Positions 1 through 18,171 of a DNA stretch of 64,000 nt are shown piece by piece. Position 1 is the stretch's first letter. Every line of letters starts with the position of its first letter. A program made the translations under genes and the position numbers. This DNA is from Tanypteryx hageni (taxonomy: Eukaryota > Arthropoda > Insecta > Odonata > Petaluridae): contig CM054113.1 in the NCBI GenBank assembly GCA_028673005.1, forward strand, positions 40,862,117-40,926,116, in the 5' to 3' direction. Below the pieces are notes generated by a model. That model was not told where the DNA came from. It made no database searches and saw nothing but the letters and a program-made list of their open reading frames with translations.

Positions 1-821
1 AAATTTCCGAAACCGTGTGAAAGAATTGTCCCGAAAAAAATTACGTGGACACAGGCAAGCGGTTTTTCAGACCGGCAACGAAACTAAACCCGCTCTAGTA
101 CGCACAGGTCCAAAGCTAGAAGGCAACTACCGTGAAGTAAACAAAGCCACCTCCAGGATACAAAGCTAAACAAAACCTCAAAGGCCTAAATGATCCATGG
201 ACCATAAAATAGACTATTGAAATTTTTCGTGTGGTCTGAGAGACCGATGCCTGTGGTTACGGGTTAACGTGCTTTCATCTTGGGCATTTTTCAAATTTTG
301 TCATACAACAACAAACGCCGCCGAACGAGAAAATTTCAATTGCAATTGTATGTCCAGTAGGTATTGTTATTGTTTTTATGCGGTAACTTGATGGTACAGA
401 ATTAGGGGCGAAGATAGTTCTCGTCGTTGAGGGTCCTCGGCTTTGTAATGTTTGAATACAGCTACTTTAACGCTGCGGTTCTCCAAGTGTGCTCCGCGGA
501 CCACTGTTGGGCTTCGAGTGTTTTTCAGGTGGTCCGCGGGCTGCCGGAAAATGAAACTTACAAATGCCTATCACTAAAGTCGAAGCCATGCGTGAGACCT
601 AACCAGAAGCTGTATCGCGAGCAACGTCACACTACTGGACCGGCTCACGTAATTAATTATATTAAAACAGTTCCATAATTTACTCCTTTATTCGAAATCG
701 ATTCGTTCGTGTAGCTCAACCAATTTCACCTAAACGTTGAAAAAGTATTTAGGACAGTTATCTGAGAGAAAGGTTTAACTAACACTTGGCGCCACATTCG
801 TCCCGAGTGGCACTGAGGCGC
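1..821. other. Non-genic start of unit 1
   Basis: No gene is supported here. A short open frame at 427-678 has no recognisable domain and overlaps the hAT-tip-like inverted repeat. Nothing else stands out. Confidence 0.5.
494..539. repeat. Short perfect inverted repeat, hAT-tip-like
   Basis: Eleven-base arms, CCGCGGACCAC at 494-504 and its complement at 529-539, enclose 24 bases. Read outward, the left arm gives CAGTGGTCCGCGG, which resembles hAT terminal repeats. No transposase is nearby. The same structure occurs at 28451-28496 and from 55403. Assignment to hAT is inference. Confidence 0.35.
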
Positions 822-2965
822 TGAGTCTGGGGTTCCACCTCTTCCGGAATTCTGGGAGTCTCCCGGAATTAACCAATCTTAGATACATTTCTCCCGGAAT
901 CTGGTAGAACTTTTCCGGCAGCCCAAAATCTTCGAAATTGAATTTACCTAGTACTAATTTGAGATTTTGATAGAATCCTATCCATTGATGCCATTGAAGT
1001 GATAAATAATGTACAAATATGCTCTTTATACAGAAGCATGTTGGTTACCACGCTAACGTGCCAATAAAGGTTCGTCTGATTTTTATTTTTATTTAAACCA
1101 ATTATTATACATTCAATATTGTTTTAGATTTCATTTCAAAAGTAAATGGAGATGACGGAGTATTAAATAATAGTGTAACGCTTGTGTTTTAAGCTTCAGT
1201 ATCCACCGCAGCTTGTGACCGTTGTTCAATGCTATTAACGAATCGTGCTGTGAAGTTCGAAGCAAATTAAATGTGGACCATGTCAAGACTGAAATTCACG
1301 TATGAACCAATTTTAAATACTCTTTTAAAGATATCCATGCCCTTTTACTATCAAAACCAGATCTTTTGGAGACTGCTCGATGTTGTTCGAATAACAAATT
1401 CAAATGAAATATTACTTCTGAAGTAATGCTATTTTTAAGATTTATTTATTATATTTCATATAATAAAGCAAAACTGACGTTATATATTAATATATTTTCT
1501 AAATAAAAAATACAATTATTCTATGTTCTCATTAGGTGTTTTTTAACCTACAAACGATATCGCGGTTAACTATTCATATGGATATCGCCCGGAATCAGCC
1601 GTTTTCAACGTGACAACTCTAACTTTAAAAAATAATTAATTAAATAATCATTATTGATTTTACTAATAACTAAATAAAATAAGTTTCATTGGTCACTTTA
1701 GTTGTTTTTCGACCTAGAGAAAATACTCCCTGATTCTCCCGGAATTTTCTATCATGAAAAGGAAATCTCCCGGAATCAACTACTCATAAGGTGGCAACCC
1801 TGGGTGAGTCCCTTCCTACTTATTTCCTTTTATATCTCGCATATCATTCTTCCGCTGTTACTAAATTTCATTTTTTGATATTTTCTCAGATGTGCTGATT
1901 CAAGTCGGTTGATGCTCATTTTACTCCTATGGAATTCACGTCCCTGATTTCTGAAATTCTTACAACTACAGATAATATTTTCTCTTCACACAAGAGACGT
2001 CTTGAAAATTTGCTCGTAGAAACAGGAAACTAGGGTTGCCACCTCATGAGTAGTTGATTCCGAGAGATTTCCACCGAATGAATAGCAAATTTCGGGAGAA
2101 ACCGGGAGGATTTTATCTAGGTCAAAAAACCGGGTGTGAGCAATGAAACTATTTTATTTAATTATTGGGAAACATATAATGATATTTAATATTTATTTTA
2201 TTGTTAAATTTACAGTTGCCATCTTGTAAATTGTTGATTCCGGAAGTTAATAGGTTAAAAAAAGCTAATGAGGACCATAAAAATTGGTTTATTTATCATT
2301 TACAAAATATATGAATGTTTAACCTTAATTTTGTTTTAACATTACTCTATGAATTATAATAACAAATTCGTAAAAATAGCATTACTTCAAAAGCCGTGTT
2401 TCATTTATGTAATTTGAATTTGTATTTTGAACTACTCTAGCAGTCTCCAAAAGATCTGATTTTGACAGAAAAAGGCATTGAAATCTTTAGGTGAGTAATT
2501 TAAATTGGTGTATACTGAAATTTCCGCCTTGACATGATGCACACTTAATTAGTTTCGACCTTTACTCAACAAAACATTAATGACATTGAATACATGTTCG
2601 CAGGTTTCGTTGGATACTGAAACTGACAGCACAAACGTTACAATTTTGCTTAATTCTCCGCCAACCTCATTTACTTTTGAAAAGAAATCTAAAACAATGG
2701 TGAATGTTTCTAGATTGGTTTAAATTGTAATAAAAATCAGGCGACCCGTCACTGGCCCGTCAGATTTGGTAACCAACATGGTTCTGTATAAAGAGGAGAT
2801 TTATGCATTAAGTATCGTTTCATTGAATTAGATTATACCAAAATCTTAACTTAATATAAGGTAAAAATATTAGTAAAGCTGAAAATTTCATCATTACAAA
2901 GATTCTGGGCTCCCAAAAAGTTCTACCAAATTCCAGGAGAGATGTATCTATGGTGGGTTAAATTT
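822..2965. mobile_element. Inverted pair of non-autonomous DNA transposon copies, unit 1
   Basis: The stretch of about 865-1801 reappears as its reverse complement at about 2032-2965, around a spacer of about 230 bp, with imperfect but continuous pairing. The inner ends read GGGTTGCCACCT with a run into TAGTTGATTCCG, a plausible terminal inverted repeat. The motif TCCCGGAAT recurs near both ends (844, 861, 893, 1737, 1769), like subterminal transposase-binding repeats. There is no coding capacity. The outermost tip (about 822-864) exists only on the left. Two copies inserted head-to-head or one snap-back palindrome would both fit. Superfamily is not proven; hAT-like is a guess from the tip. 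Confidence 0.75.
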
Positions 2966-5900
2966 TGTAAATCAAATCTTTTTGAACGCGTTTAATTCAT
3001 GAAAAATAAAACGTTTATGTAGCCCATAGTAGGTAAACGTTTACAATAAAATCAGAATCTCTGATATTGCCATCAGTTTCTAGTTAGTACCATGTAAAAT
3101 TAAAATAAAATTCTTGTAGCATATGAATCGTCATTGTCTGTTCTACGATAACTGCTATCTCGATTTTTTTATTTTCACAAAATTTCGAGTGCATGTTCAA
3201 ATAACTCAAGAGACGACTGCCAATAGTTTTTCTAGAACACCGCACTTATAGTTCCTGAGCTAATTTTTAAGTCTTATCCAATCAAAACGAAATTTAGCGG
3301 ACACACAGAAAACATCAAACAACGAAGAAAACGCCAAATAAAAATTTCCGTAAAATGTACCCCAGAGGCACGCAATTTGCGTTGGCGCGGTCTCTTATGT
3401 TGAATCCCTGTGCACTTGGTCTGTTTGCTTGATTATCCGTTTGTCTGTCCTGCTATAACTTTTGTCTCAACGAGGAGACAAGGCTCAGGTTCATTTGCCA
3501 TTAGTCCGGTATTTCGTGCGATTCTTGAAATTACATTTCTTTCATTCATATTTTACTTCCGAGGGCAGCGCTTTCAATTCCAATCAAATTTTACATCCAC
3601 ACTGTAGGAGAACTACGAAGACGATAATAATATTGAACGTGATAGATGGTAGATGAATCGCCAATGATGAATGCTGCTTTGTATCCGAAACACCTACCTA
3701 CGTGATTCCCCCCACCAGCCCAAGGCGGCTTGAGCTAGGCCAAACATCCCGCGGATCAACTGGTATTATAGATGAGAGATGGAGGAACAATTAGCGTAAC
3801 GGCATCATGACGCGGGAAACATAATCTTGACAGCAACTCGGACAAATTATGGCATTAACCTCGAGTAACATCCTGATTCTCGATGAAATTATGATTTACT
3901 TTTCCGTACAATATGGGAATCGACGTCTCTTTGTACCTGTCATTCATTTTCTTTGAATTTTAGCGTGCAGCCCTACATCTCTACGGCATTCGGCCTTCCT
4001 GCTTCAGAAACCATCATGTTTCATATAAATAATATTACAAACTGAAAATAATATCTGCGATGACTGCCTAAGATACTTCTGCTCGCATACGGCAGTGTTT
4101 TTAACAATTTATTAAAAAAAAATGTAAAATGACCTTCGATAAAACAATTAGGTATTCTGCGAGAGAGATTTGTGAATAAGATCATTTTCATTGTTTGCTA
4201 AATGATATTGTCTTAAAATAATTTTTAATTGTTAAAAGTTTCATTTTCGTGTGGTAACATTGATGCAAAACGTTAGAATGTGACAAGTCAACTCAATGGT
4301 ATGGAGAAGTAAGTAATGATAGATGGTAGATGAATCGCCAATGACGAAGGCTGCTTTGTATCCGAAACACATACCTACTTTTCGCAACTTTTCCTGGATA
4401 TCGGAGGGACGTATTCCACCAACTTAATCTTTTCGGCAATTATGAATTTGGAAGGAATTAGGTAAACCGATTTTGACAAAGGTTTGTATGAAGCAGGCGT
4501 GCAATATAAAATAGCAATTTCAAGATGTTTACTGTAGATATGGAAAGCAAGGCTGCCACAATACAACGGATAAAATATTATTTTTACAAGTATTTGTGTT
4601 TAACTATTCTCATCAATTTGAAACAAATTTAATACTTTTAATATAAACATAACATAACATAATAAATAAGCAAAATGTCGTATTTCAACCGGGTCGATTA
4701 AACAGGGCTACCATGATATCAAAGTTAGAATGTTTCTGTAACTATGAATTTGGAAGGTATTGGCAGAACGGATTTCAAAGAAATTTCGTTTGTAGGGCGA
4801 GGTGACGAAAAGCACCGCTGTACCACGGAAAAACATATATAACCCCTACTTGTTGTTTATTAAAATTGTATTGAAAGGAAAGAAGGCGGATTAGGGCTTT
4901 CCATAACTACTTGTTTAATATAGAAGTTCTCTCAATAGGACATATTTACCTTCAAACTTCAAGAAAATATATTCTTCTCTTACCAGAAATTTCCTGGAAG
5001 GATTGCGGCTGTCGTACTCGCACGTACGCACGCATTATTTGACCATTACCTCTCCCTCTATTTTCCTTTCCTTCTAAAACACCCCTCAATGCCCTAAACG
5101 CTGCCTGACTGAGTGCTTACCTCCTCATCTTGGAGACGTCTGCATTTCGGCATGCAAGGTAATTAATTTAATTTTAATTAATTTAATTTAATATTATGAT
5201 CCCCAATAATTCTTCGAAAAATATAACTTAGGGGTGCGCTTCTAATTAATTGAAAATAGTGACGCTATATGTAAGATATTGGGTGGAGGTAGAAATGAAC
5301 GACAGATTTTCATTAGGTCAAATGAATGTCGATTATTAGGTGTGATTCGTCAGCATTTTGTGAGCATGGAATGGAAAATTCGCAACTCCCCAGTATCAAA
5401 TATTTTAATAAGTATTAAAATGGATTTCGTTTATGGTTTTAACAATGGCCTCCCTGAACAAACAAAAAATTACACGAGCCCGATCGTGTATCTCCTCTGC
5501 CCTCAGCAGCACTCGATGTGATGACACGCATTTTATTATCGTGGTTGTGTCTTTCGATATGTGTGGGCGTTAACATTATTCCCATAGTGTCACCTTTAGC
5601 TATCATGAAGTTGCGACCTTGCAATATGTCGGAGTTTCTCCCGCCCACTTTCTTGGATTATTAATCGCCCTACAGGGTTTTAGGGGTTTCCATGGCTTTA
5701 TCGTAATAGACATTTTATCCCCGGGCGCTAATCATTATATTGCATACGATCTTACAGGCATCATACAAATTGACATAGGTACCCTCCCAATCCTTTAATG
5801 AAGAACTGACGCTTTGTAAAATCAAAGAACGTTCACACGCTTCTTCCGTATTTTCGCCACTATTTAGCATCCCTTTCGATGAAAGCTAGTTCTTTACGAG

Positions 5901-7499
5901 TGCATTTAACGGATTACGAATATGCATATCCCACGAGAATTTGCGACAAATGGCGATTATCAATTAAAAAGTTTTAAGTCATAATTTTTAAAATGGGGGA
6001 GTATCTGAATCTCTCCGAGTTGTGGCTCGAGTTGAATTTGCAAACGTAAAGGACACCTATCGCATTGAACTGCTTTCGCTTGCGTCCGATGCCCACCGAA
6101 CACCGCGGCTGGACGTCAATGCTGCACTCATTTTTTCGTATTCCAATTGGACCAGGAGGGCTTCCCAGTAACGTATGACTTAGCGGCACGTGTAACTTGC
6201 CCTTAACAGACCCACCGTGGCCGAATCCTTTCCTCCCAGCTGTTACCTTTTCCTCCGAAATTACTTTTTTCCCACCCGATGTTCTTGTTTATTCTATTTG
6301 TCGCTCGTTGGAAAATAATCACATAGCTGAAAAGAATGCATAAACTTAACTCCTTATTACTGGCCAGGATGATGAAACTGGGCAATAGTTGTATTCCGAT
6401 AGACAACTAAGCCCACAGTTTTCGGTACGTATAGAAAATATCCCATTCCTATAGACTTTCGACACAGAAATTCCACAGTATTTGTCGTTTGGCAGGTGAA
6501 CGTGAGATTTTTAAACCTTGCTTTAAATTAAAACGTATAGCATTATCGATTAATAATGAAATTTGGAGAATATTCAGCTGAGTTAAACGGAATTCTAATT
6601 CAGATCGTCGCATTTTGGATGAAATGGACTTCACGTAAATATTAGCCTCGTTCGGAAGTTTAATAATGTCGCTATGTAGGGAATCGGTTCATTATACCTC
6701 AAAGTTCCTCCAGTTTTGAAAATGCCCAAAGATTTTATGAAGCTAAAGCAAACCTTACAAATAAATAACTGATGTTATGTAATATTTCATTACGATTGTG
6801 ATAAGAAAACGATTTAGATTGCTATTTCGGCACATCATAGCAATAGCTCATATTAATATGGTTCATTCCTAAAAATAAATTTGCGATCCATCACATAGAC
6901 GATGATTCTTGATTCAAGTAAATGCTGGCAGTTATCGAAGATTCAGGAGTAGTCCCTCTTACTAACGTTAATAATGGTTCCATTTTATGAAGTTGTTAAA
7001 TAATCCATGCAAGATTAACACTCCTTTGAAGTACGATCTGCTCATTTACGAAAGAAGTTTCATATTCGTGCTACATCTAGCGCTAAATATCTAAAGAATA
7101 TCTTAAAATATACATACAAATTATACAATTAATCAAGAATAAAGTTTTAATTGTAATATAGAGCGCAATAACGATTATCTTTATTAGTGTTTGTAAATAC
7201 GAAATATCGACAGTTTCTTCCACGTAAAATAGGTGTCACTTCTGTTTTTAGAAAATATTCATTTTTTTATAATTAATTTTCAAATAAGAAAAATTAGCGT
7301 TTTATTATATTGCAATAGAAATTATTTTGTATAATTCAGGTACCGTATTTCTCGTAATTAAAAAAATGAATTTCAAATTTTAAATGATCAACTGATGTCG
7401 CTATGAGAAGCGCCATCTTGGCTTTGGTTTTTCATTATGTGGAAATGCGGAATGTCAACTACGGTTGACTTGAATGCTACTGTGCAGCGCTCTACCAGT
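2966..7499. other. Non-genic AT-rich stretch
   Basis: No gene is supported. It holds a direct repeat of about 62 bp (3640-3701 and 4317-4378), a weaker duplicated motif around 4440 and 4735, and an AATTAATTT-rich run at 5160-5195. Short open frames on both strands show no domain and no consistent conservation beyond the overall identity of the units. Confidence 0.5.
3640..4378. repeat. Dispersed direct repeat of about 62 bp
   Basis: Positions 3640-3701 and 4317-4378 share a near-identical block containing TAGATGAATCGCCAATGA and TTTGTATCCGAAACAC. Both copies persist in units 2 and 3. They could be solo ends of an element whose body spans about 615 bp between them; no terminal inverted repeats were seen. 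Confidence 0.55.
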
Positions 7500-8240
7500 C
7501 ATCATCGAAAATTTTATCAGCAAAAGGAAGGTTTAGAAATGGGCTCTCCTTTATCTCCCCCCTACTGTCAGACATTTTTATGGATGATTTAGAATCAATA
7601 TAATTTAATTCCAATAACCATTCTATAAAACATATCTTTTATTGGTTCAGATACGTCGATGATGTTCTATGCTGTTGGACCGGGAGCCATCGACAATTAA
7701 ATTCCTATCTTATATTTTTAAACTCAATTCACAAAAAATTAAACGTTTTCGACCTAAGCATCACAATTCATAATAATAAGCATCATTTTGAAATATACAG
7801 AAAACCAACATATACATATCAAGTAATTCCTGCTGATTTCTCCCACCCATTATCTCACAAACTTGCAGTTTATCATGCCATTTTACACCGTTCAGTAAAC
7901 ATTCCCATATCCAGCTCTGATTTTAACAAAGAATTGGAGATCATTAAATATATATCCAACAAGAATGGATATACCAACCAGTTAATTGATAAACTGCTTG
8001 ACGAAAAATTTCGCAAATTAGCCACATCCAACATTGCTTCTCTCTCTCTCTCTCTCTCTCTTATTAAATCAAAAGCCCCTAAATGGTGTAAATTACCCAC
8101 TTATGTGAAGAATCTGCAAGATATTTCAGAATGGAATCGTTGAAACGCAACGTCGTCTAACTCCAAAAGACGCACTTTCAGACTTAGAAAATTATCTCCC
8201 GCACACTATTTTTCTTTTAATCCTTATACACTCGTATTTA
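7500..8240 (+). pseudogene. Decayed Penelope-like reverse transcriptase (second lineage), unit 1
   Basis: Translating across frameshifts gives RT landmarks in order: QQKEGLEMGSPLSP near 7519, FRYVDDVLCCW with the catalytic YVDD at 7652-7663, then VFDLSITI and EIYRKPTYTYQ. These are the hallmark palm and post-palm motifs of Penelope-like RTs. Stops and frameshifts break the frame. A (TC)n microsatellite at 8038-8062 has expanded within it and is shorter in unit 2. No GIY-YIG domain follows. Its sequence differs clearly from the PLE at 20186-25165, so it is a separate lineage. Confidence 0.8.
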
Positions 8241-8766
8241 TAGGATTATTGGTGTAATTTGTTGCTCCAGATTTTTAAAATATATTGTCAACAGAAAAAT
8301 CAACCTGTCAAATGTTTCATTGGTTTAATGACTGATACGCGTGCAAATGCAATGATTAGAATTCATAACAATTTCGGCTCCCATCCAAAGTTTCCCAATA
8401 GATAATATTCATAAAATTCTCTGAAATCGCGCAGGTGAAAGGTGAAGTGCGTATGAGGAAACCCGTTTGTGAAAAAGAGGACCGAAAGGAAGCTCTGAGA
8501 ATCTCTGAACTTGGATGGTTGGCGACCGAAAGTAAAACGTTATTTTCCCTTGACTCAAAATATCATTTAAGGATTGATTCTCTGTTCCACAAAGAATCTT
8601 TTCGCGACAAGATTTTTAGCAATATAAAGGGGGGTGATATAGGTATACATATGTACTTCGTCGGCTATATTGGTGGAAGTGCATTGTTGCACGCCTTGAC
8701 GACCGTGTACATTAAAATTCCTTAGCAACGCCGAGTTGAATGTCTACGTGAGTTTCGTGTTTTCAG
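8241..8766. other. Non-genic spacer before candidate first exon
   Basis: An open frame at 8435-8725 is broken in unit 3 by a stop and shortened in unit 2, so I do not call it a gene. If the exon at 8767 is a true first exon, its promoter or 5' UTR may lie here; no clear TATA box is visible. Confidence 0.4.
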
Positions 8767-8845
8767 GATGCGAATTTTATTGAATTTTGCGCGCCAGTTA
8801 ACTACTCTGGCTACGTACTGCAGGGGAAAACCTCCAGATGGACAA
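8767..8845 (+). CDS. SCaMC: Candidate first coding exon of carrier gene, copy 1
   Basis: The segment follows a TGTTTTCAG acceptor and ends at a strong GTAAGT donor. The ATG at 8768 opens 26 codons (MRILLNFARQ...PPDGQ) that end in phase 0, exactly the phase needed to join the exon at 10537. The spliced product would be about 330 residues with a short, partly basic N-terminus instead of the usual EF-hand domain. The structure is identical in units 2 and 3. The peptide itself is not recognised, and without transcripts this remains a candidate. The ATG at 10558 inside the next exon is an alternative start. Confidence 0.45.
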
Positions 8846-10536
8846 GTAAGTTTCTTTCTGTTGATAATCACGTATAAATAAATGGAAATATGATATAAAT
8901 AAATGGGTGTTCTAAGTGCAATGTTCAATCATTGGGTTCTATAATTGGGACCAACTGCTCGGAAAGCGTGATAAAATCAGTTCTTTATTATTCTAAGTTA
9001 GTTAATTTGAACTCTGTATAAATATTATGCCGGTTGCAAGTGTAATAAGGTAAAAGAAGATAGTATCTTTCGTACCATAACGTAAATAATATTAATAGTA
9101 ATATATTTTGACAGTATTGTGCTGGTTGGCTTTCTCTCCCTGTTTTGTACGTACATATCGCCTTAATAGGGTAACTTAGCTCACTTATCGTTATTTTGAA
9201 ACCACCTATTCCTACCGGAAAGTGTGATAAAATCAGTTATTTATTATTCTAAGTTATATAAGTTTGCGTAGCTATCCCGTTTGATCGTTAGCAAACAGAA
9301 CGAAGTCAGCTCAATGATCAGGGCTGGAAAAATTCAGGATGCCATGTTGCCATAAAACCTATCTTGGCGCAATGTTATCCAATTTTATTGTGATCTCTAC
9401 ATAAAAATTATGTCGGCTGGCATGTGTAAGGTTAAAGAAGAGAGTATCTTACGTATAATAGTGTAAATAATATCCCCAAACTTTTTACTAGGCTCCAGAA
9501 CTTAGTTGTTTTGAGTTATACTTCCCCCTAATCCTCGTAGGTAATAATAGCCCTTGCAAGGGAGTGATTGAAGCTGTATCGTCGCCAGATTTTTTGTGGC
9601 GCAGAGTTCCCATCTAGTGGCCAGACTCTTCCAACTCCATCTTGTCCGCTAGGTGAATTGCAGGGTAACTTGTAGATGTAGATAGGCCGTGTGCTGTTTA
9701 CCGCTAACTCTCGTAAATAGAAAACGAACTGATTGCTCTTCATTCAGCCGCCAATTCTCTTGCCTTAGCAATGAAATTGACGTCACGCCAGGGGAAGACG
9801 CTTCAGTGTCCAGCCTGAAAAAATTAATGACTTCGTTTTGGTTTCCCCCCGGAGAAGATGAGGCAGTTTAGAGGCTTTGACCAATTTGTTCTTGTAAATA
9901 GCCGGTCCCGGGAGTTTTTATCCTAAATGAATGGCTTAAAAATGTATATTTTGACCAGATACCGTGCGCTCGATGATATTAATATTTCGTTAAATATATC
10001 TATGAATTTAATTTGTGGAAAGCCATGGTAGAATTTGATTTTTAACGTATTACTATTAGAATGTGATGAATATAGAAATTTTTTGGGCAAGCGTTATTTC
10101 TCGCGGCATATAAATTAGGCACATTCAAGAATATATTCCGCTTTATTCATCCATGAATGGTCTAAAAACGTTTCATCGATTTTCGTAATTTTTTGACGAA
10201 AACGTTTTAACATTTAACTATATAGATGCTGTCTGCGAGAGACCGCCAAAATTATAGTGTCAAATTACCGCCTAGTATATATTTTACAAACAAAGTGAAT
10301 ATAATTTTTTTATTACTTAACCCATGGCATTATTTAACGTGGAGATCCAAATTGTAGATGTAGATATTGAAATAATCATAATAAATTAATAAAGAGTGGC
10401 GGTCTGGAAGACCGCACCGCAGATACGTGTTCGTAATTTCACCGCAGTAGTTAAATGTTTAAGATGGTACGGAGGGTGCAATAACGGTCGAAGTACTATG
10501 AAGTGTCGTTTCACCCGCTCCACTCTTCCTCTTCAG
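8846..10536. other. Putative first intron, copy 1
   Basis: This holds two diverged copies of a sequence of about 260 bp: 8960-9093 (internally deleted) and 9216-9475. Bases 9527-9611 are present here but missing from unit 2. I searched by eye for EF-hand loop coding (DxDxDG-type exons) and found none. Confidence 0.5.
8960..9475. repeat. Diverged tandem repeat, internally deleted in unit 1
   Basis: Both copies start CGGAAAG(C/T)GTGATAAAATC and run through matching landmarks to AAGAAGA(T/G)AGTATCTT. In unit 2 the first copy is full length. In unit 1 about 126 bp are missing at 9008/9009. The family is not recognised. Confidence 0.7.
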
Positions 10537-17014
<6,478 letters not shown>

Positions 17015-17051
17015 TTAGGATGTTTTATTTATTTAAAGAAATTGTGTTTAA

Positions 17052-17066
17052 ATTCATAAGTATTCT
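17052..17066. repeat. Target-site duplication, left, of PLE nest
   Basis: ATTCATAAGTATTCT is repeated exactly at 25166-25180. Retroelement sequence starts at the next base, so the pair marks one integration event in the presumed 3' UTR. Confidence 0.85.
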
Positions 17067-17138
17067 ATTTGACTTGAAAGGCTTTCGCAGCGTTGCTGAA
17101 TGCTGGTGGAGGGTTACGGGTTTCGCTGCGTTGGCGGC
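17067..17138 (-). repeat. Inverted PLE 5' fragment at left tip
   Basis: Reverse complement of about 20250-20325 of the same element, including the block around GCTTTCGCAGCGTTGCTGAA. It abuts the left target-site duplication directly. A tip inversion of this sort is expected from PLE integration intermediates. Confidence 0.85.
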
Positions 17139-17722
17139 CCCTTCATCCGGCGGAACTAAAAAACCGAAAGAGAAACCTTCGGGGGAACGACCAAAGCCCA
17201 CAGCCTACGCAAAAATTCCCTTCATCGCCGGGACATCAGAACGCATAGCCAGGGTTCTACGAAAAGAAAATATCGTCGTCCGTTTTAACACGCTAAGAAA
17301 AGTAAAAGAAGAACTTCCGTCTGCGAAAGATGCACTCGACCCGCTAACATCTGAAGGAGTCCACAGGATTCCAAGCAGCTGCGGACACGTATACGTCGGA
17401 CAAACAGGACGATTCATTCGCTGCCGCTTAGCCGAACATAAACGGGCCATGATGAATAAGAAATGGAGGGAGTCGGCCATAGCGGAACACTTCACCTCCG
17501 GCCCGGGACATAAAATCACGCTCGAGGAAACGCAATTGCTCGCGAAAGAAGATCGATATTTTCCGAGGTGAATTCGCGAAGCTATTGAAATCGAAAAACA
17601 TCCATTCAATTTCAACCGGGACGACGGTTTGCACATCAGCCCAACATGGAAGCGACTCTTCCAACGGAGACGTGAAAGGGAAGAAAAATACGTTGGAGCA
17701 ACCGCCAAAGAGAAAGGGATAG
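17139..17722 (+). pseudogene. PLE GIY-YIG endonuclease relic (left, truncated copy)
   Basis: Homologous to the intact frame at 24310-24984 from its HPFIRRN region onward. GIY-YIG landmarks remain: HVYVGQTGR and AEHKRAMMN. The usual CSC before them is SSC here. A TGA at 17569-17571 replaces a Leu codon and a one-base insertion near 17688 shifts the frame. The long antisense frames over this region are shadows. Confidence 0.88.
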
Positions 17723-17811
17723 CAACTCGAACGAGCCAATCAGCGATGGACAACGGTTAAACTAGGAAGACCGAGCGGATATAAAAGCTGATCCCTACCA
17801 TCGGATCTCAT
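17723..17811 (+). promoter_or_regulatory. Left PLE pLTR core with TATA box, interrupted
   Basis: Contains TATAAAA at 17780-17786 in the same context as the right pLTR (25042-25048), followed by GATCCCTAC. The hammerhead-like part that should follow was separated by the Jockey-type insertion. Confidence 0.55.
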
Positions 17812-18171
17812 CGATCGGCTCATCGAAAACATTGATCGATCGATCAATCGATCATTCGCCGGCTTATGGTCAGCGACTCAACAATAACGAACTCCTCTAG
17901 CTATTCCGTTGCTCTGGCTGGTGTTTGGAAAACTCCCCCTGGGGAGGAAGTACTGTAATCCGCTGTGGCCCAGACCTACCAGGGCCTTCTAAGCGTGACC
18001 AGGATCTACTCAGGGGTAAACCGCACGCCTTGCTGCGAGCGGAGCACCTGGGGGAACCTTGCACGGTCACACTTTCTCTCTTGCAGCGGGGGGTGGCTAA
18101 CATAGGTCCACCTTCTCACCCGCACATCGTGTTCTTTTGACTATTCGGACAGGTGGCAGTTGGTAGGCTAG

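Noticed and set aside
427..678. 83-codon open frame also present in units 2 and 3
   Set aside because: No domain, no clear start context, overlaps a short inverted repeat; conservation is explained by recent duplication.
5521..5664. 47-residue frame with a hydrophobic, signal-like start (equivalents at 33497 and 60413)
   Set aside because: Very short, no homology recognised, no splice or promoter support; identity between units is uninformative.
8038..8062. Ser-Leu repeat peptide in an open frame
   Set aside because: It is a translated (TC)n microsatellite inside a dead reverse transcriptase.
8435..8725. 96-codon open frame upstream of the candidate first exon
   Set aside because: Broken by a stop in unit 3 and truncated in unit 2, so not maintained.
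10396..10536. Upstream extension of the exon A frame
   Set aside because: Lies before a good CCTCTTCAG acceptor and lacks carrier-family similarity; reads as intron.
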